Shown: positions 9,089-16,392 of the stretch, in pieces
Layout of the letters: each line of letters opens with the position of its first letter
Numbering within the stretch: position 1 is the stretch's first letter
Assembly (NCBI RefSeq): GCF_026427775.1
Contig: NZ_CP044532.1
Coordinates: forward strand, 4,526,001 to 4,590,000
Direction: 5' to 3'
Source: Arthrobacter sp. CDRTa11
GTDB taxonomy: Bacteria; Actinomycetota; Actinomycetes; Actinomycetales; Micrococcaceae
DNA: 64,000 nucleotides
Position numbers and translations under genes: made by a program
Notes under the pieces: model-generated
Told to the model about the DNA's origin: nothing
The model's input: the letters and a program-made list of their open reading frames with translations, nothing else
Database searches by the model: none

Positions 9089-9098
9089 GTCTTGCTCC

Positions 9099-10721
9099 TC
9101 AGTTGCCGCTGCCGACGGCTCGCGGCGGCTGCAGGTCGTAGGTGATGCCCGGATGCTCGGCGGAGCGGGCCTTGAGGGCTGGCTTCGACACGCGCTCCGA
9201 TGGGGTACGCGGGAAATCGGCGACGAACTCGACGTAGCGTGGAACCTTGAAGCGCGCCAGCTCTGTTCGCGCGGCGTCGATGATTCGCTCTGCGGTCGCA
9301 CGGGTTTCCTCAACGCCAGGGGCGAGCTGCACGACGGCTTTGACCTCCTCGCCGAACAGCTCGTCCGGAACGCCAATCACCGCCGCAGCGACGACGATGG
9401 CATTGCGCTCGAGGACGCGTTCGACCTCGGCGCTTGCGATGTTCTCCCCGCCGCGTCGGACCATGTCCTTGATTCGTCCTACCAGTCGGTAGCCGTCCGC
9501 CTCACGGACCGCGACATCACCAGTGTGCAGCCAGCCATCGCGGAAAACCTTCGCAGTGTCTTCCGGGCGGTTCCAGTAGCCGAGCATCATCGGCTTCCCC
9601 GATGTGATCAGCTCGCCGGGTTCTCCCACCGCAACTTCCCGGCCAGCCGGGTCGACCACCCGGATCTGCTTTGTGGGAACGGGCTGCCCCAGCCGTCCGC
9701 TGCCAACATCGCCCATGTTCTCGGGAAGGCTGATAAGATCCGCCCCGCTTTCGGTCATTCCGAAGATCTCCCGCCACGGTGCTCCCCAACGCTGTTCGAG
9801 CTGTGCGTGCAGCGCAACGGGGATTGCCGAACACAGCACTAGTCGCAAGTCGTTGTCCCGGTCCTCCGGGCTCGGCGCCTGCTTGAACAGAAGCGTGGGC
9901 ATTGAGCCGAGCACGTAGCAGAACGTCGCCTGGTGTCGGCGGACCTCCGCCATGAAACCCGAGGCGGAGAACCGAGGTAGCACCACCAACGTCGCGCCGA
10001 TCGTGAGGCACAAGGAGGTGTTCCACTGCGGATCCATGTACGAGAACGGCTGTGCGGTAAGTAGCACGTCATCCCGCCCGAGGCCTGCCGCGCTCGCGCA
10101 GATCCACCCCAGTCGGACCCAATAGTCGTGGTTCAGCATGCACGCCTTCGGAAATCCGGTGGTCCCCGAGGTGTACTGGAGGTTGGCGAGCGTCTCACCC
10201 GAGATGGCGACGGCGGGTGTGTCCGCCGGATACTGCGCGAGCTCACCGGGCGACGCGCCTTCAACGATCTGGATGTCCCCCAGATCACCATTTGCTGCGC
10301 GCACCTCTTCGACAAGGGGGGTGTGATCGGTGTCAGTGAACATTACCCGCGCGCCGGAGTCTCGGAGCACAAATTCCAGGTCGGCGCGCTGATACGACGA
10401 GTTCACCGGCACTGCAACGCCGCCGGCCTTGAGGATCGCAAGCCAAGCGACCGGCCATTGGACCACATTGGGCAGCATGATTGCGACGCGATCGCCAACG
10501 CTAATCCCGTTCTCAAAGATCAGGCGCTGTGCGAGACGAGACGTCCAGTCCTCGATCTCGCCGAAGGTCCAGGATCCTTCTGAGAACCGGAGAAACTCAC
10601 GGTCGGGACAGGTGAGCGCCTGGTTGGCCAGCAGGCCGAGGAGGGTATCGATCGGTGGGTCTATAGCCATCCGATCGACTGCCATCGCGCGTTGCCGGTG
10701 TGCTGATTCGACTTCTGTCAT
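9099..10721 (-). CDS. AMP-dependent acyl-CoA ligase, CaiC-like
   Basis: ANL-superfamily adenylating enzyme of 540 aa that makes an acyl-CoA from acid, ATP and CoA. The P-loop motif YTSGTTGFPKA, the GMTESGAD motif, the hinge region (GRIKDMVRRGGENI) and a C-terminal TPSERVSK motif are visible. The last replaces the common SGK motif and recalls carnitine/crotonobetaine-CoA ligase relatives. The start at 10721 has GAGGA seven bases upstream; the reading frame remains open further upstream but that part lacks family character. It is the first gene of the long minus-strand operon and faces the tetR gene across a 448-base gap. Activation of an acid, possibly a 3-amino acid, is inferred from the neighbouring ammonia lyase. 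Confidence 0.86.
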   Translation of the reverse strand: MTEVESAHRQRAMAVDRMAIDPPIDTLLGLLANQALTCPDREFLRFSEGSWTFGEIEDWTSRLAQRLIFENGISVGDRVAIMLPNVVQWPVAWLAILKAGGVAVPVNSSYQRADLEFVLRDSGARVMFTDTDHTPLVEEVRAANGDLGDIQIVEGASPGELAQYPADTPAVAISGETLANLQYTSGTTGFPKACMLNHDYWVRLGWICASAAGLGRDDVLLTAQPFSYMDPQWNTSLCLTIGATLVVLPRFSASGFMAEVRRHQATFCYVLGSMPTLLFKQAPSPEDRDNDLRLVLCSAIPVALHAQLEQRWGAPWREIFGMTESGADLISLPENMGDVGSGRLGQPVPTKQIRVVDPAGREVAVGEPGELITSGKPMMLGYWNRPEDTAKVFRDGWLHTGDVAVREADGYRLVGRIKDMVRRGGENIASAEVERVLERNAIVVAAAVIGVPDELFGEEVKAVVQLAPGVEETRATAERIIDAARTELARFKVPRYVEFVADFPRTPSERVSKPALKARSAEHPGITYDLQPPRAVGSGN

Positions 10722-11028
10722 GTGGTCCTCTTCGAATGTCTTAGGCGGCAGTGGGTTGGCCGTCCTGGATCGTCGGGCGGTCGTCGCGCTGCAGCAGAAC
10801 CATGGGGTCGAACATCCGACCTCGGGCCTCGGGCGCAGCCGACGTAGCGCCTCGAGAGCCATCGAGCTTAGGTTGGAGCTCCTGGGAAAACCTGCGGAGC
10901 TCTCGTCAACACTGCAGGTTAGGAAGCTGTTGTCCGCCGGCAGCATGGGTCCCTGCAGATCTCGTCCCCGCCGCTCGTAGCTACCGCCGTCACCACTTCG
11001 GGAATGTGATTTCAGTCATGACAATACC

Positions 11029-11067
11029 CCTTCATGGTCAATTGATCAAGGCAAATGACCATGAAGG
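11029..11067. promoter_or_regulatory. Perfect 12-bp inverted repeat, candidate operator
   Basis: CCTTCATGGTCA at 11029-11040 is perfectly repeated in inverse as TGACCATGAAGG at 11056-11067. The 15-base spacer contains the self-complementary TTGATCAA at 11042-11049. It lies in the divergent region between the ligase operon and tetR. It may be a regulator site or the leader of the minus-strand operon; which is not decided by sequence. Confidence 0.5.
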
Positions 11068-11124
11068 ATGTGCTCGATGAATTGCTGCGCCCTGTCGCTC
11101 GCGGTCGGGGGCTGGTAGCGTTTG

Positions 11125-11138
11125 GATTGACTCAATCA
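11125..11138. promoter_or_regulatory. Candidate TetR auto-operator
   Basis: GATTGA-C-TCAATC is a near-perfect dyad at 11125-11137, 32 bases before the tetR ATG. The overlapping string TTGACTCAATCAG (11126-11138) differs by one base from the core found upstream of the monooxygenase gene. The position suits autoregulation. Function is inferred. Confidence 0.5.
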
Positions 11139-11169
11139 GTCGTCCGTCCATGACCGCCAGGAGGAACCC

Positions 11170-11808
11170 ATGACTCGCATTCCCGCCGTAGAACGTCGCG
11201 CGGAACTGGTGGCGGCGGCTGTGCGCATGATCGCCGCCCACGGAGTGGAGGGAGCCACTACGCGTCGCATCGCCCAGGAGGCGAACGCCCCGTTAGCCAC
11301 GCTGCACTACTGTTTCGCCAGCAAGGAAATGCTGTTCGCGGCAGTCTTCGAATACGTAGCTGGGCAGTATCGTGAGGTATTGACGCGAAACGCTGTCCGT
11401 GGCGACGTCGAGACCACCGCGCGCGAACTGTTGCGCGGCCTGCTGGAATGGTACGTTGCAAATCCTGACGTCGGCCCGGCTATCGTCGAGCTGATCAGCT
11501 GGGGCCAGCGTCAGGAGGACAAGCAGGCCGAGCTGGTGTACAACGAGGCATTCGAGACCATGCGGCCGATCCTCCTGAACGCCGCGTCCTCTGCCGGCCA
11601 GTCGGTCGACCCTAGTACCATCGACGATCTGATCTATATCGTTTCCACATTGTCCGACGGATTCGCGCTGAACTGGCTAGTGTTCACCGACCGCGCAGCG
11701 GCGCTGCCACAGATCGAGCTCACCCTCGGCGTGCTCAACGCCTGGATGTCCGCGAACCTTGGCGATTCGTCTGAGCGTGGGGCCCGGGCTTCAAGGGCCT
11801 CAGCTTAA
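11170..11808 (+). CDS. TetR-family transcriptional regulator
   Basis: DNA-binding repressor-type protein of 212 aa. The N-terminal TetR helix-turn-helix spans roughly residues 10-56, with the characteristic VEGATTRRIAQEA and a LHYCFASKEMLF recognition-helix end. The C-terminal ligand-binding domain (about 70-200) is helical and not diagnostic. GGAGG five bases before the ATG fixes the start. It lies between the two minus-strand catabolic operons, divergent from the ligase operon and convergent with the C26 hydrolase gene. Operator-like dyads upstream of it and of the monooxygenase gene make it the likely local regulator. Confidence 0.88.
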   Translation: MTRIPAVERRAELVAAAVRMIAAHGVEGATTRRIAQEANAPLATLHYCFASKEMLFAAVFEYVAGQYREVLTRNAVRGDVETTARELLRGLLEWYVANPDVGPAIVELISWGQRQEDKQAELVYNEAFETMRPILLNAASSAGQSVDPSTIDDLIYIVSTLSDGFALNWLVFTDRAAALPQIELTLGVLNAWMSANLGDSSERGARASRASA

Positions 11809-11875
11809 GGAAATCATGCTTCCGCTCGTGTCCCCGGATGAGCCCGGGTGGATACCGCGCTGACAAGAAAGACAG

Positions 11876-11906
11876 CTGTGACCGCCACCCTTGGTGGCAG
11901 TCACAG
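11876..11906. terminator. Bidirectional hairpin terminator
   Basis: CTGTGACCGCCACC at 11876-11889 pairs with GGTGGCAGTCACAG at 11893-11906 with one wobble and a three-base loop. A/T-biased flanks (AAGAAAGA on the left) give a weak U tract on the minus strand. It sits between the convergent tetR and C26 hydrolase genes, where a shared terminator is expected. Confidence 0.75.
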
Positions 11907-11977
11907 TCTTGAAGATCCTGCCGGAACCGCTGGCGCCTCTCTACGATTCAGCACGGCGAACATCGCCGCTGCGTCGA

Positions 11978-12805
11978 CTAACCGTGCAGGTTGTCGCGTT
12001 CCGCCTCATGGTCATGCGGCGGAACGCAACTCCCTATCCGGCGGTTCCCCTCGATGACGATCCAGCTCAACGCCGGATCGTCGCGCTCCATCCATTCTGG
12101 ATGCCACTGGACGCCGAGCACCGCGGCCCCGGGCAGCTCTACCGATTCGACGACGCCGTCCCCCGCGCGCCCCGTGACCACCAGGCCCGTTCCGCAGCTG
12201 TCGACCGCCTGGTGGTGCCACGAGTTGGTCACAGCGCCTGCTCCGAACAGCCGTTCCGCGAGCGAGCCAGGCACGAACGTCACCTTGTGATCGTCGGCCC
12301 CGTCGAACGGCGCGGCCGAACCTGAAAGGTGCTCGACGGAGCCGTGCGGAAGGTCAGCGATCAGCGTGCCGCCCAAAGCGACGTTCAGGATCTGCAGGCC
12401 CCGGCACACCCCGAGGACTGGGATGCCCCTGGCGAGTGCGGCACGCACAAGCGCGATCTCGTACTCGTCCCGAGTTGCGTCGTGGACCATCGGATTATCG
12501 CGCGGATTCACGTCGCGGACCACCGACAGATCGCCACCCCAGCATGCGGGATGAACATCCTGGCCTCCGGTGATGACCACGCCCGAGAGCCAGTGGCAGA
12601 GTGCCTCCGGGTCGGCGTCATAGGGCAGATCCACCGGAATTCCCCCAGCCCTGGCGATCCGGTCTGAGAAGTCGGACATGAAGGCGTCAGCGAACAGATG
12701 ACCGTAGCGCTGGTCCATTCCGTCGACCAGGCCCAGCCGAAACCGTCGGCCGGTGACGCCGATGAGTGGCCGGATGGTGCCCGTCGTCGTGCTGCATGAG
12801 CTCAC
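11978..12805 (-). CDS. Class I glutamine amidotransferase-like gamma-glutamyl hydrolase (peptidase C26, PuuD-like)
   Basis: Protein of 275 aa of the C26 peptidase family, which cleaves gamma-glutamyl bonds and includes PuuD (gamma-glutamyl-GABA hydrolase). The nucleophile Cys is in GVCRGLQILN and the His-Glu pair is in VQWHPEW, so the triad is complete. N-terminal PLIGVTGRR is also typical. It uses a GTG start that overlaps the stop of the glutamine-synthetase-like gene (GTGA), so the two are probably translationally coupled. With that ligase it would attach and later remove a gamma-glutamyl group that protects an amine during oxidation. The substrate is inferred only as an amine. Confidence 0.86.
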   Translation of the reverse strand: MSSCSTTTGTIRPLIGVTGRRFRLGLVDGMDQRYGHLFADAFMSDFSDRIARAGGIPVDLPYDADPEALCHWLSGVVITGGQDVHPACWGGDLSVVRDVNPRDNPMVHDATRDEYEIALVRAALARGIPVLGVCRGLQILNVALGGTLIADLPHGSVEHLSGSAAPFDGADDHKVTFVPGSLAERLFGAGAVTNSWHHQAVDSCGTGLVVTGRAGDGVVESVELPGAAVLGVQWHPEWMERDDPALSWIVIEGNRRIGSCVPPHDHEAERDNLHG

Positions 12806-14154
12806 GGGAACTCAAAGTATCGTGTCGACTCCCATTCCGAGAGCTCGGCGAACGGATCGCCGCCAGCGGTGTGAAACTGCATCCACTCCCACCGGCGCGT
12901 ACCCACCCAGTAGTCGACGAACTCATCGCCGAGTTGTTCACGCAGGATCGGGTCCGCTTCCAGAGCAGCGGCTGCCTTGGTGATGGTATCCGGCAAGCGC
13001 TCGAGGTCGGGCGCACACCAGGCCATATCGCTAACTGGCTGGGGAGGCTCAATCGAGCCGTCCAAGCCGGCGCACACTCCGGCGAGAATGGCAGCAACCG
13101 CGAGGTACAGGTTTGCGTCCGCTCCAGGAACTCGGTACTCGAGCCGCGAGTATTCCGGGTGCCCGCATACGGCCCGCACCGCGGTGGTCTTGTTGCTGAT
13201 GCCCCACGTGACCGTCGTCGGCGGGCCGCTCAGATCGACCAGACGGCGGTACGAGGTGATCTGCGGGAGCACAATCGAAGTCGCACCCTGCATCGTTGCT
13301 AGGAGCCCGCCAATTGCGTGCCGCATCGTTGACGAGGGCCCGTCCTCGGCGTAGAACGCATTCACCCCGTCGCGCTGCAAGGACAGGTTTACGTGCGAGG
13401 CCTGGCCGTATCCGGCAGTCGGCTTGGCCATGAAGGTCACGGTGTGACCGAGTTCGAAGGCCACCTCGCGCATTACCTGCCGGGTGCGAGCCCAGGCATC
13501 GCAGACCAAGATCGGGTCACCGGGGGTTAGGTTGAGTTCAACCTGACCAGCTGCGTCCTCGTCGCTCCACGCCTCCCACTCGATGCCGATCTCGTCAAGG
13601 CGACGGGAAACGGCCGACATATAGTCGATCCAGTCCTTGGATTTCGCGAGGTGGTACGCGGTTCCGGCAGAGCCGCCAAGCGGGGTGAGGTCGCGATATC
13701 CCTTGGCGCGGGCCTCGTGGATGGACTCTTGGAATAGTGTCGCCTCGATCTCGACGGCTACAGTGGCCGTAAAACCGAGGCTTCCGACTCGCTCAACCAG
13801 TTTTCGGGCCAGGTTACGTGGACAAATTCCGACCGGGGTGCCGTCCGCTTGCCAGTAGTCACCGATCACGGACTGCAGGCCAGGTTCCCACTGCACCAGC
13901 GTCGACATATCGGGCCGGAACTGGACGTCGGCCAGGTGCCCACGCCAGTCGGGGTAGGCAAATCCGAAGGTGGGGACATTGCCTAGGTCCAGGCCGAACA
14001 GGAGATCGGCGAACGCAAAGCCCGAGCCTGCGTTCGCCGCAAACTTCTTGGGGGCGAGGTTCTTGCCGAGAAATGAGCCCTCGTGATTGGTGGCCTCGAG
14101 CCGAACTGTGTGGACGGCGTCCTGGTCCATCGAAGTGGTGGTGATTTCAGACAT
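12802..14154 (-). CDS. Glutamine-synthetase-like gamma-glutamyl-amine ligase
   Basis: Glutamine synthetase fold protein of 450 aa, likely joining glutamate to an amine using ATP as PuuA, IpuC and AtdA1 relatives do. Visible active-site features are EIEATLF (metal-binding Glu pair), a DAAGQVELNL strand and KPTAGYGQASHVNLSLQ, the counterpart of the GS K-P-x-x-G-x-x-G-S-x-H-x-H loop with its second His replaced by Asn. That change, the length and the C26 partner argue against a housekeeping GlnA. The ATG lies within the end of the SCP2-like gene (eight-base overlap), with AAGG upstream. It forms a three-gene operon with the SCP2-like and C26 genes. Confidence 0.84.
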   Translation of the reverse strand: MSEITTTSMDQDAVHTVRLEATNHEGSFLGKNLAPKKFAANAGSGFAFADLLFGLDLGNVPTFGFAYPDWRGHLADVQFRPDMSTLVQWEPGLQSVIGDYWQADGTPVGICPRNLARKLVERVGSLGFTATVAVEIEATLFQESIHEARAKGYRDLTPLGGSAGTAYHLAKSKDWIDYMSAVSRRLDEIGIEWEAWSDEDAAGQVELNLTPGDPILVCDAWARTRQVMREVAFELGHTVTFMAKPTAGYGQASHVNLSLQRDGVNAFYAEDGPSSTMRHAIGGLLATMQGATSIVLPQITSYRRLVDLSGPPTTVTWGISNKTTAVRAVCGHPEYSRLEYRVPGADANLYLAVAAILAGVCAGLDGSIEPPQPVSDMAWCAPDLERLPDTITKAAAALEADPILREQLGDEFVDYWVGTRRWEWMQFHTAGGDPFAELSEWESTRYFEFP

Positions 14155-14821
14155 TGTAACGAACCTTCCAGGATGCGCCGACCATGACCGACAGCTGAGA
14201 GAGCGTTCCGCGTACGCCGATCAGCCCGGTGGAGAGGGCGGCGATCAGGTCGTCGGCGCCCGAGAAGATACCAGCCAGTCCGTCAGGAGAACCAGCAATT
14301 ATATACTGCGTATCGCCCTCGCCAACGACCAGCTCAGACAGCCCGTCGGGGCCGTGCGCGATAGCCACGAGTACGTCGGGGATCCCCGGTACCGCTCGCG
14401 CTGCGGCCCAGAAGGTCTCGGCGGCGACCTGCCAGTCGGGCAGCGGCGGGGACAGCAGTGCCAGCGCGGTGGCAGCGAGGTCGCCGTGACCTTCGCCAAC
14501 AACAGGCGCGCCGGACAGGGCGAACCGCCCGTTCAGGTCGACGACCAGGGTTACGTCAGGGTCGACGAGTACACCGCTCGATACCGCAACGACCCCGTTC
14601 GAGATGTTAACTGTCGCAGCCTGTGGGGTGTCGTGCGAGCGGACAGCGAAACTGCCATCCACCGCCTCCACGATGGAGTCTGCACGGTTCGCACGGATGG
14701 AATCGGCAATCGTGCGGCCGACCAGCCGGACGATCGGACTAGCATCGTCCTCAATCCGTATGTCGACCCCGCCGACCGGATCGGCCTCGCGTGTCGCGTG
14801 GCCGATTGTCGTTTCGGTCAT
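14147..14821 (-). CDS. SCP2-like protein, first gene of the gamma-glutamyl operon
   Basis: Acidic 224-aa protein with no catalytic motif that I recognise. Two stretches recall SCP2 sterol-carrier folds: a DVTLVVDLNGRFALSG-type strand pair near the middle and a C-terminal IAGSPDGLAGIFSGADDL...GTLSQL segment ending at the stop. SCP2 domains bind acyl or other hydrophobic ligands. I set the start at the ATG at 14821 because a purine-rich AAAGGACAAGAGG run precedes it; the open frame extends further upstream without family character. It overlaps the ligase gene by eight bases, so it is probably made with the ligase and hydrolase as an accessory or substrate-binding subunit. The SCP2 call is tentative. 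Confidence 0.6.
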   Translation of the reverse strand: MTETTIGHATREADPVGGVDIRIEDDASPIVRLVGRTIADSIRANRADSIVEAVDGSFAVRSHDTPQAATVNISNGVVAVSSGVLVDPDVTLVVDLNGRFALSGAPVVGEGHGDLAATALALLSPPLPDWQVAAETFWAAARAVPGIPDVLVAIAHGPDGLSELVVGEGDTQYIIAGSPDGLAGIFSGADDLIAALSTGLIGVRGTLSQLSVMVGASWKVRYNV

Positions 14822-14914
14822 CCTCTTGTCCTTTCGTTTCAACGAGACCCTGCGCGCGGTAGGCGTCAGCAGCGGATCCCAAGGGAAGCATGAGTTCATA
14901 GTCGTTCGACCGAC

Positions 14915-14932
14915 TTGATCATGTGATTATGA
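14915..14932. promoter_or_regulatory. Weak operator-like site between divergent operons
   Basis: The string TTGATCATGTGATTATGA lies between the SCP2-like gene and the divergent esterase gene. It shares the TTGA-n-TCA arrangement with the dyads near tetR and the monooxygenase gene but departs in the middle. It is listed as a possible weaker site of the same regulator. Confidence 0.25.
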
Positions 14933-14980
14933 TGGTGAGGTACAGATCACTTTTTGTCAATGACTGCGAAGGTAACCGAG

Positions 14981-15943
14981 ATGGACGACAACGCCCCCAA
15001 GTGGTGGAATCTGCTCGACGAGGATGCCAGGGCTGCCGCCCGGATGATTAACCATGTCCTGCCCAAACCCCTCCATGAGCTGGGAGCGGAGCAGGCGCGG
15101 ATGCTCCTGGATACAGCTCCATCCATCGAGCCGATCACACCGCTTGCCCAAGTCGAACAATTGACCGTGCCGACCCGCGCGGGTACGATCCGGGCTCGCT
15201 TGTACCGCGCGAACGACGCTCAAGACGGCGGCAGGCCCGCCGTCGTCTATCTGCATGGCGGAGGTTTCGTCCTTGGAACTATGGACGGAGCAGACGAGCT
15301 GTGCCGTGCGATTGCCGCCGGATCCGGATGGACGGTCGTGTCCCTGGATTACCGCCTGGCTCCGGAAAACCCGTACCCGGCGGCACTTGAAGACTGCCTC
15401 GACGCCTACGCATGGCTGACCGGAAAGGCACCGGAACTCGGTATTGATCCGGAACGGGTCGCTGTGGGGGGTGACTCTGCCGGTGGCAACCTCGCCGCTG
15501 CCCTCTGCCTCCATCGACGCGACGAGGGCAGCCCCCTGCCCGTGACTCAAGTGCTCGCATACCCTGCGGTCGATGGGACATTTTCCATGCCGTCGTGGTC
15601 GGAATTCGCCGATGCACCGCTGTTGAGTACCGCGGACGCGCGCTGGTTCTGGAACCTATACGTCGGCCCGGGACACCGGGCGGACGATCATCTCGCGGCT
15701 CCTATGCGCGCCAAGTCACTGTGCGGCCTGCCGCCGGCACTGATCCTGACTGCGGAGGTTGACCCTATCCGAGACGACGCCGAGGCGTATGCAGCACGGC
15801 TGCGGCATGACGGCGTCCCCGTCTCGCTAACCAGGTATGCCGGCGTATTTCACGGTTTCATCACTGAGATCGGCGCGTTCGTGCAGGCAAAATGGGCGGT
15901 CGAAGAAGTCTGCCTCCACCTGCGGGAGGTCTCCCGGGCATAG
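14981..15943 (+). CDS. HSL-family alpha/beta-hydrolase (esterase)
   Basis: Carboxylesterase of the hormone-sensitive-lipase family (family IV), 320 aa. The oxyanion-hole motif YLHGGGFVLG, the nucleophile elbow GDSAGGN, the acid residue in EVDPIRDDAE and the His in GVFHGF are all present, so it should be active. I chose the ATG at 14981 because AAGG lies eight bases upstream; an ATG at 14960 and a TTG at 14954 are in frame but lack a ribosome site. It is divergent from the gamma-glutamyl operon. A BVMO in the same locus makes esters or lactones, so this enzyme could hydrolyse that product, which would then enter the alcohol and aldehyde dehydrogenase steps. That link is inference. Confidence 0.87.
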   Translation: MDDNAPKWWNLLDEDARAAARMINHVLPKPLHELGAEQARMLLDTAPSIEPITPLAQVEQLTVPTRAGTIRARLYRANDAQDGGRPAVVYLHGGGFVLGTMDGADELCRAIAAGSGWTVVSLDYRLAPENPYPAALEDCLDAYAWLTGKAPELGIDPERVAVGGDSAGGNLAAALCLHRRDEGSPLPVTQVLAYPAVDGTFSMPSWSEFADAPLLSTADARWFWNLYVGPGHRADDHLAAPMRAKSLCGLPPALILTAEVDPIRDDAEAYAARLRHDGVPVSLTRYAGVFHGFITEIGAFVQAKWAVEEVCLHLREVSRA

Positions 15944-16093
15944 CACAGGTGAACGCGCAGGCCGCGCATGGCCTAGGCAAGGCATGAGCTGCGCGCAGCT
16001 CATCAACTATTCGCAACGATTACGGCGCCTCACCGCCGGCTCACTGAACAACCTAGAACTGCCACATCAGTTTGTGTGCATTGAGGAGTATGA

Positions 16094-16372
16094 ATGGACC
16101 TGCATCTGCAATCAGATTGGCAACGCGCCCTGGGGCAGCGGGTAGAAATCTGGAAAGACGGGAGATTTGTCCGTAAAGGAACAGTCGAGGCTGTCATGGC
16201 CGACAACTCGCTGCTTTGGATTTCAGCGGAAGGCACCAGTTCGAGACAGATGGTTCCCCGATATGACGGATACCAGGTATTTGCGCATTTCCTGCCTGAG
16301 TCATCCGAGAAAACCACTAAACTTCCGGCCGAGTCCTGCAACGGGACCGCTCTCCTGCCGAAATCGCTATAA
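16094..16372 (+). CDS. Small conserved-looking protein of unknown function
   Basis: Protein of 92 aa with a good ribosome site (GAGGAG five bases before the ATG). The first 60 residues look like a compact beta-rich unit: LGQRVEIWKDGRFVRKGTVE, then a LLWISAEG strand and an RYDGYQVF segment, suggesting a small barrel such as an SH3-like fold. The tail is polar. No catalytic residues are obvious. It lies alone between the esterase and the end of metH and is convergent with metH. Function unknown. Confidence 0.6.
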   Translation: MDLHLQSDWQRALGQRVEIWKDGRFVRKGTVEAVMADNSLLWISAEGTSSRQMVPRYDGYQVFAHFLPESSEKTTKLPAESCNGTALLPKSL

Positions 16373-16392
16373 GACGGTTTTCAGACCCCGCG

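Larger units (their letters stand above)
10722..11169. other. Divergent intergenic region between CoA ligase and tetR
   Basis: No intact gene is seen. On the minus strand an open frame at 10741-10905 ends with a plausible peptide tail (RGRMFDPMVLLQRDD, then a stop at 10741) but has no start, so it may be the frameshifted remnant of a small gene. The tetR-proximal half contains the 12-bp inverted repeat at 11029-11067 and the operator-like dyad at 11125-11138, so both divergent promoters probably lie here. Confidence 0.4.
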
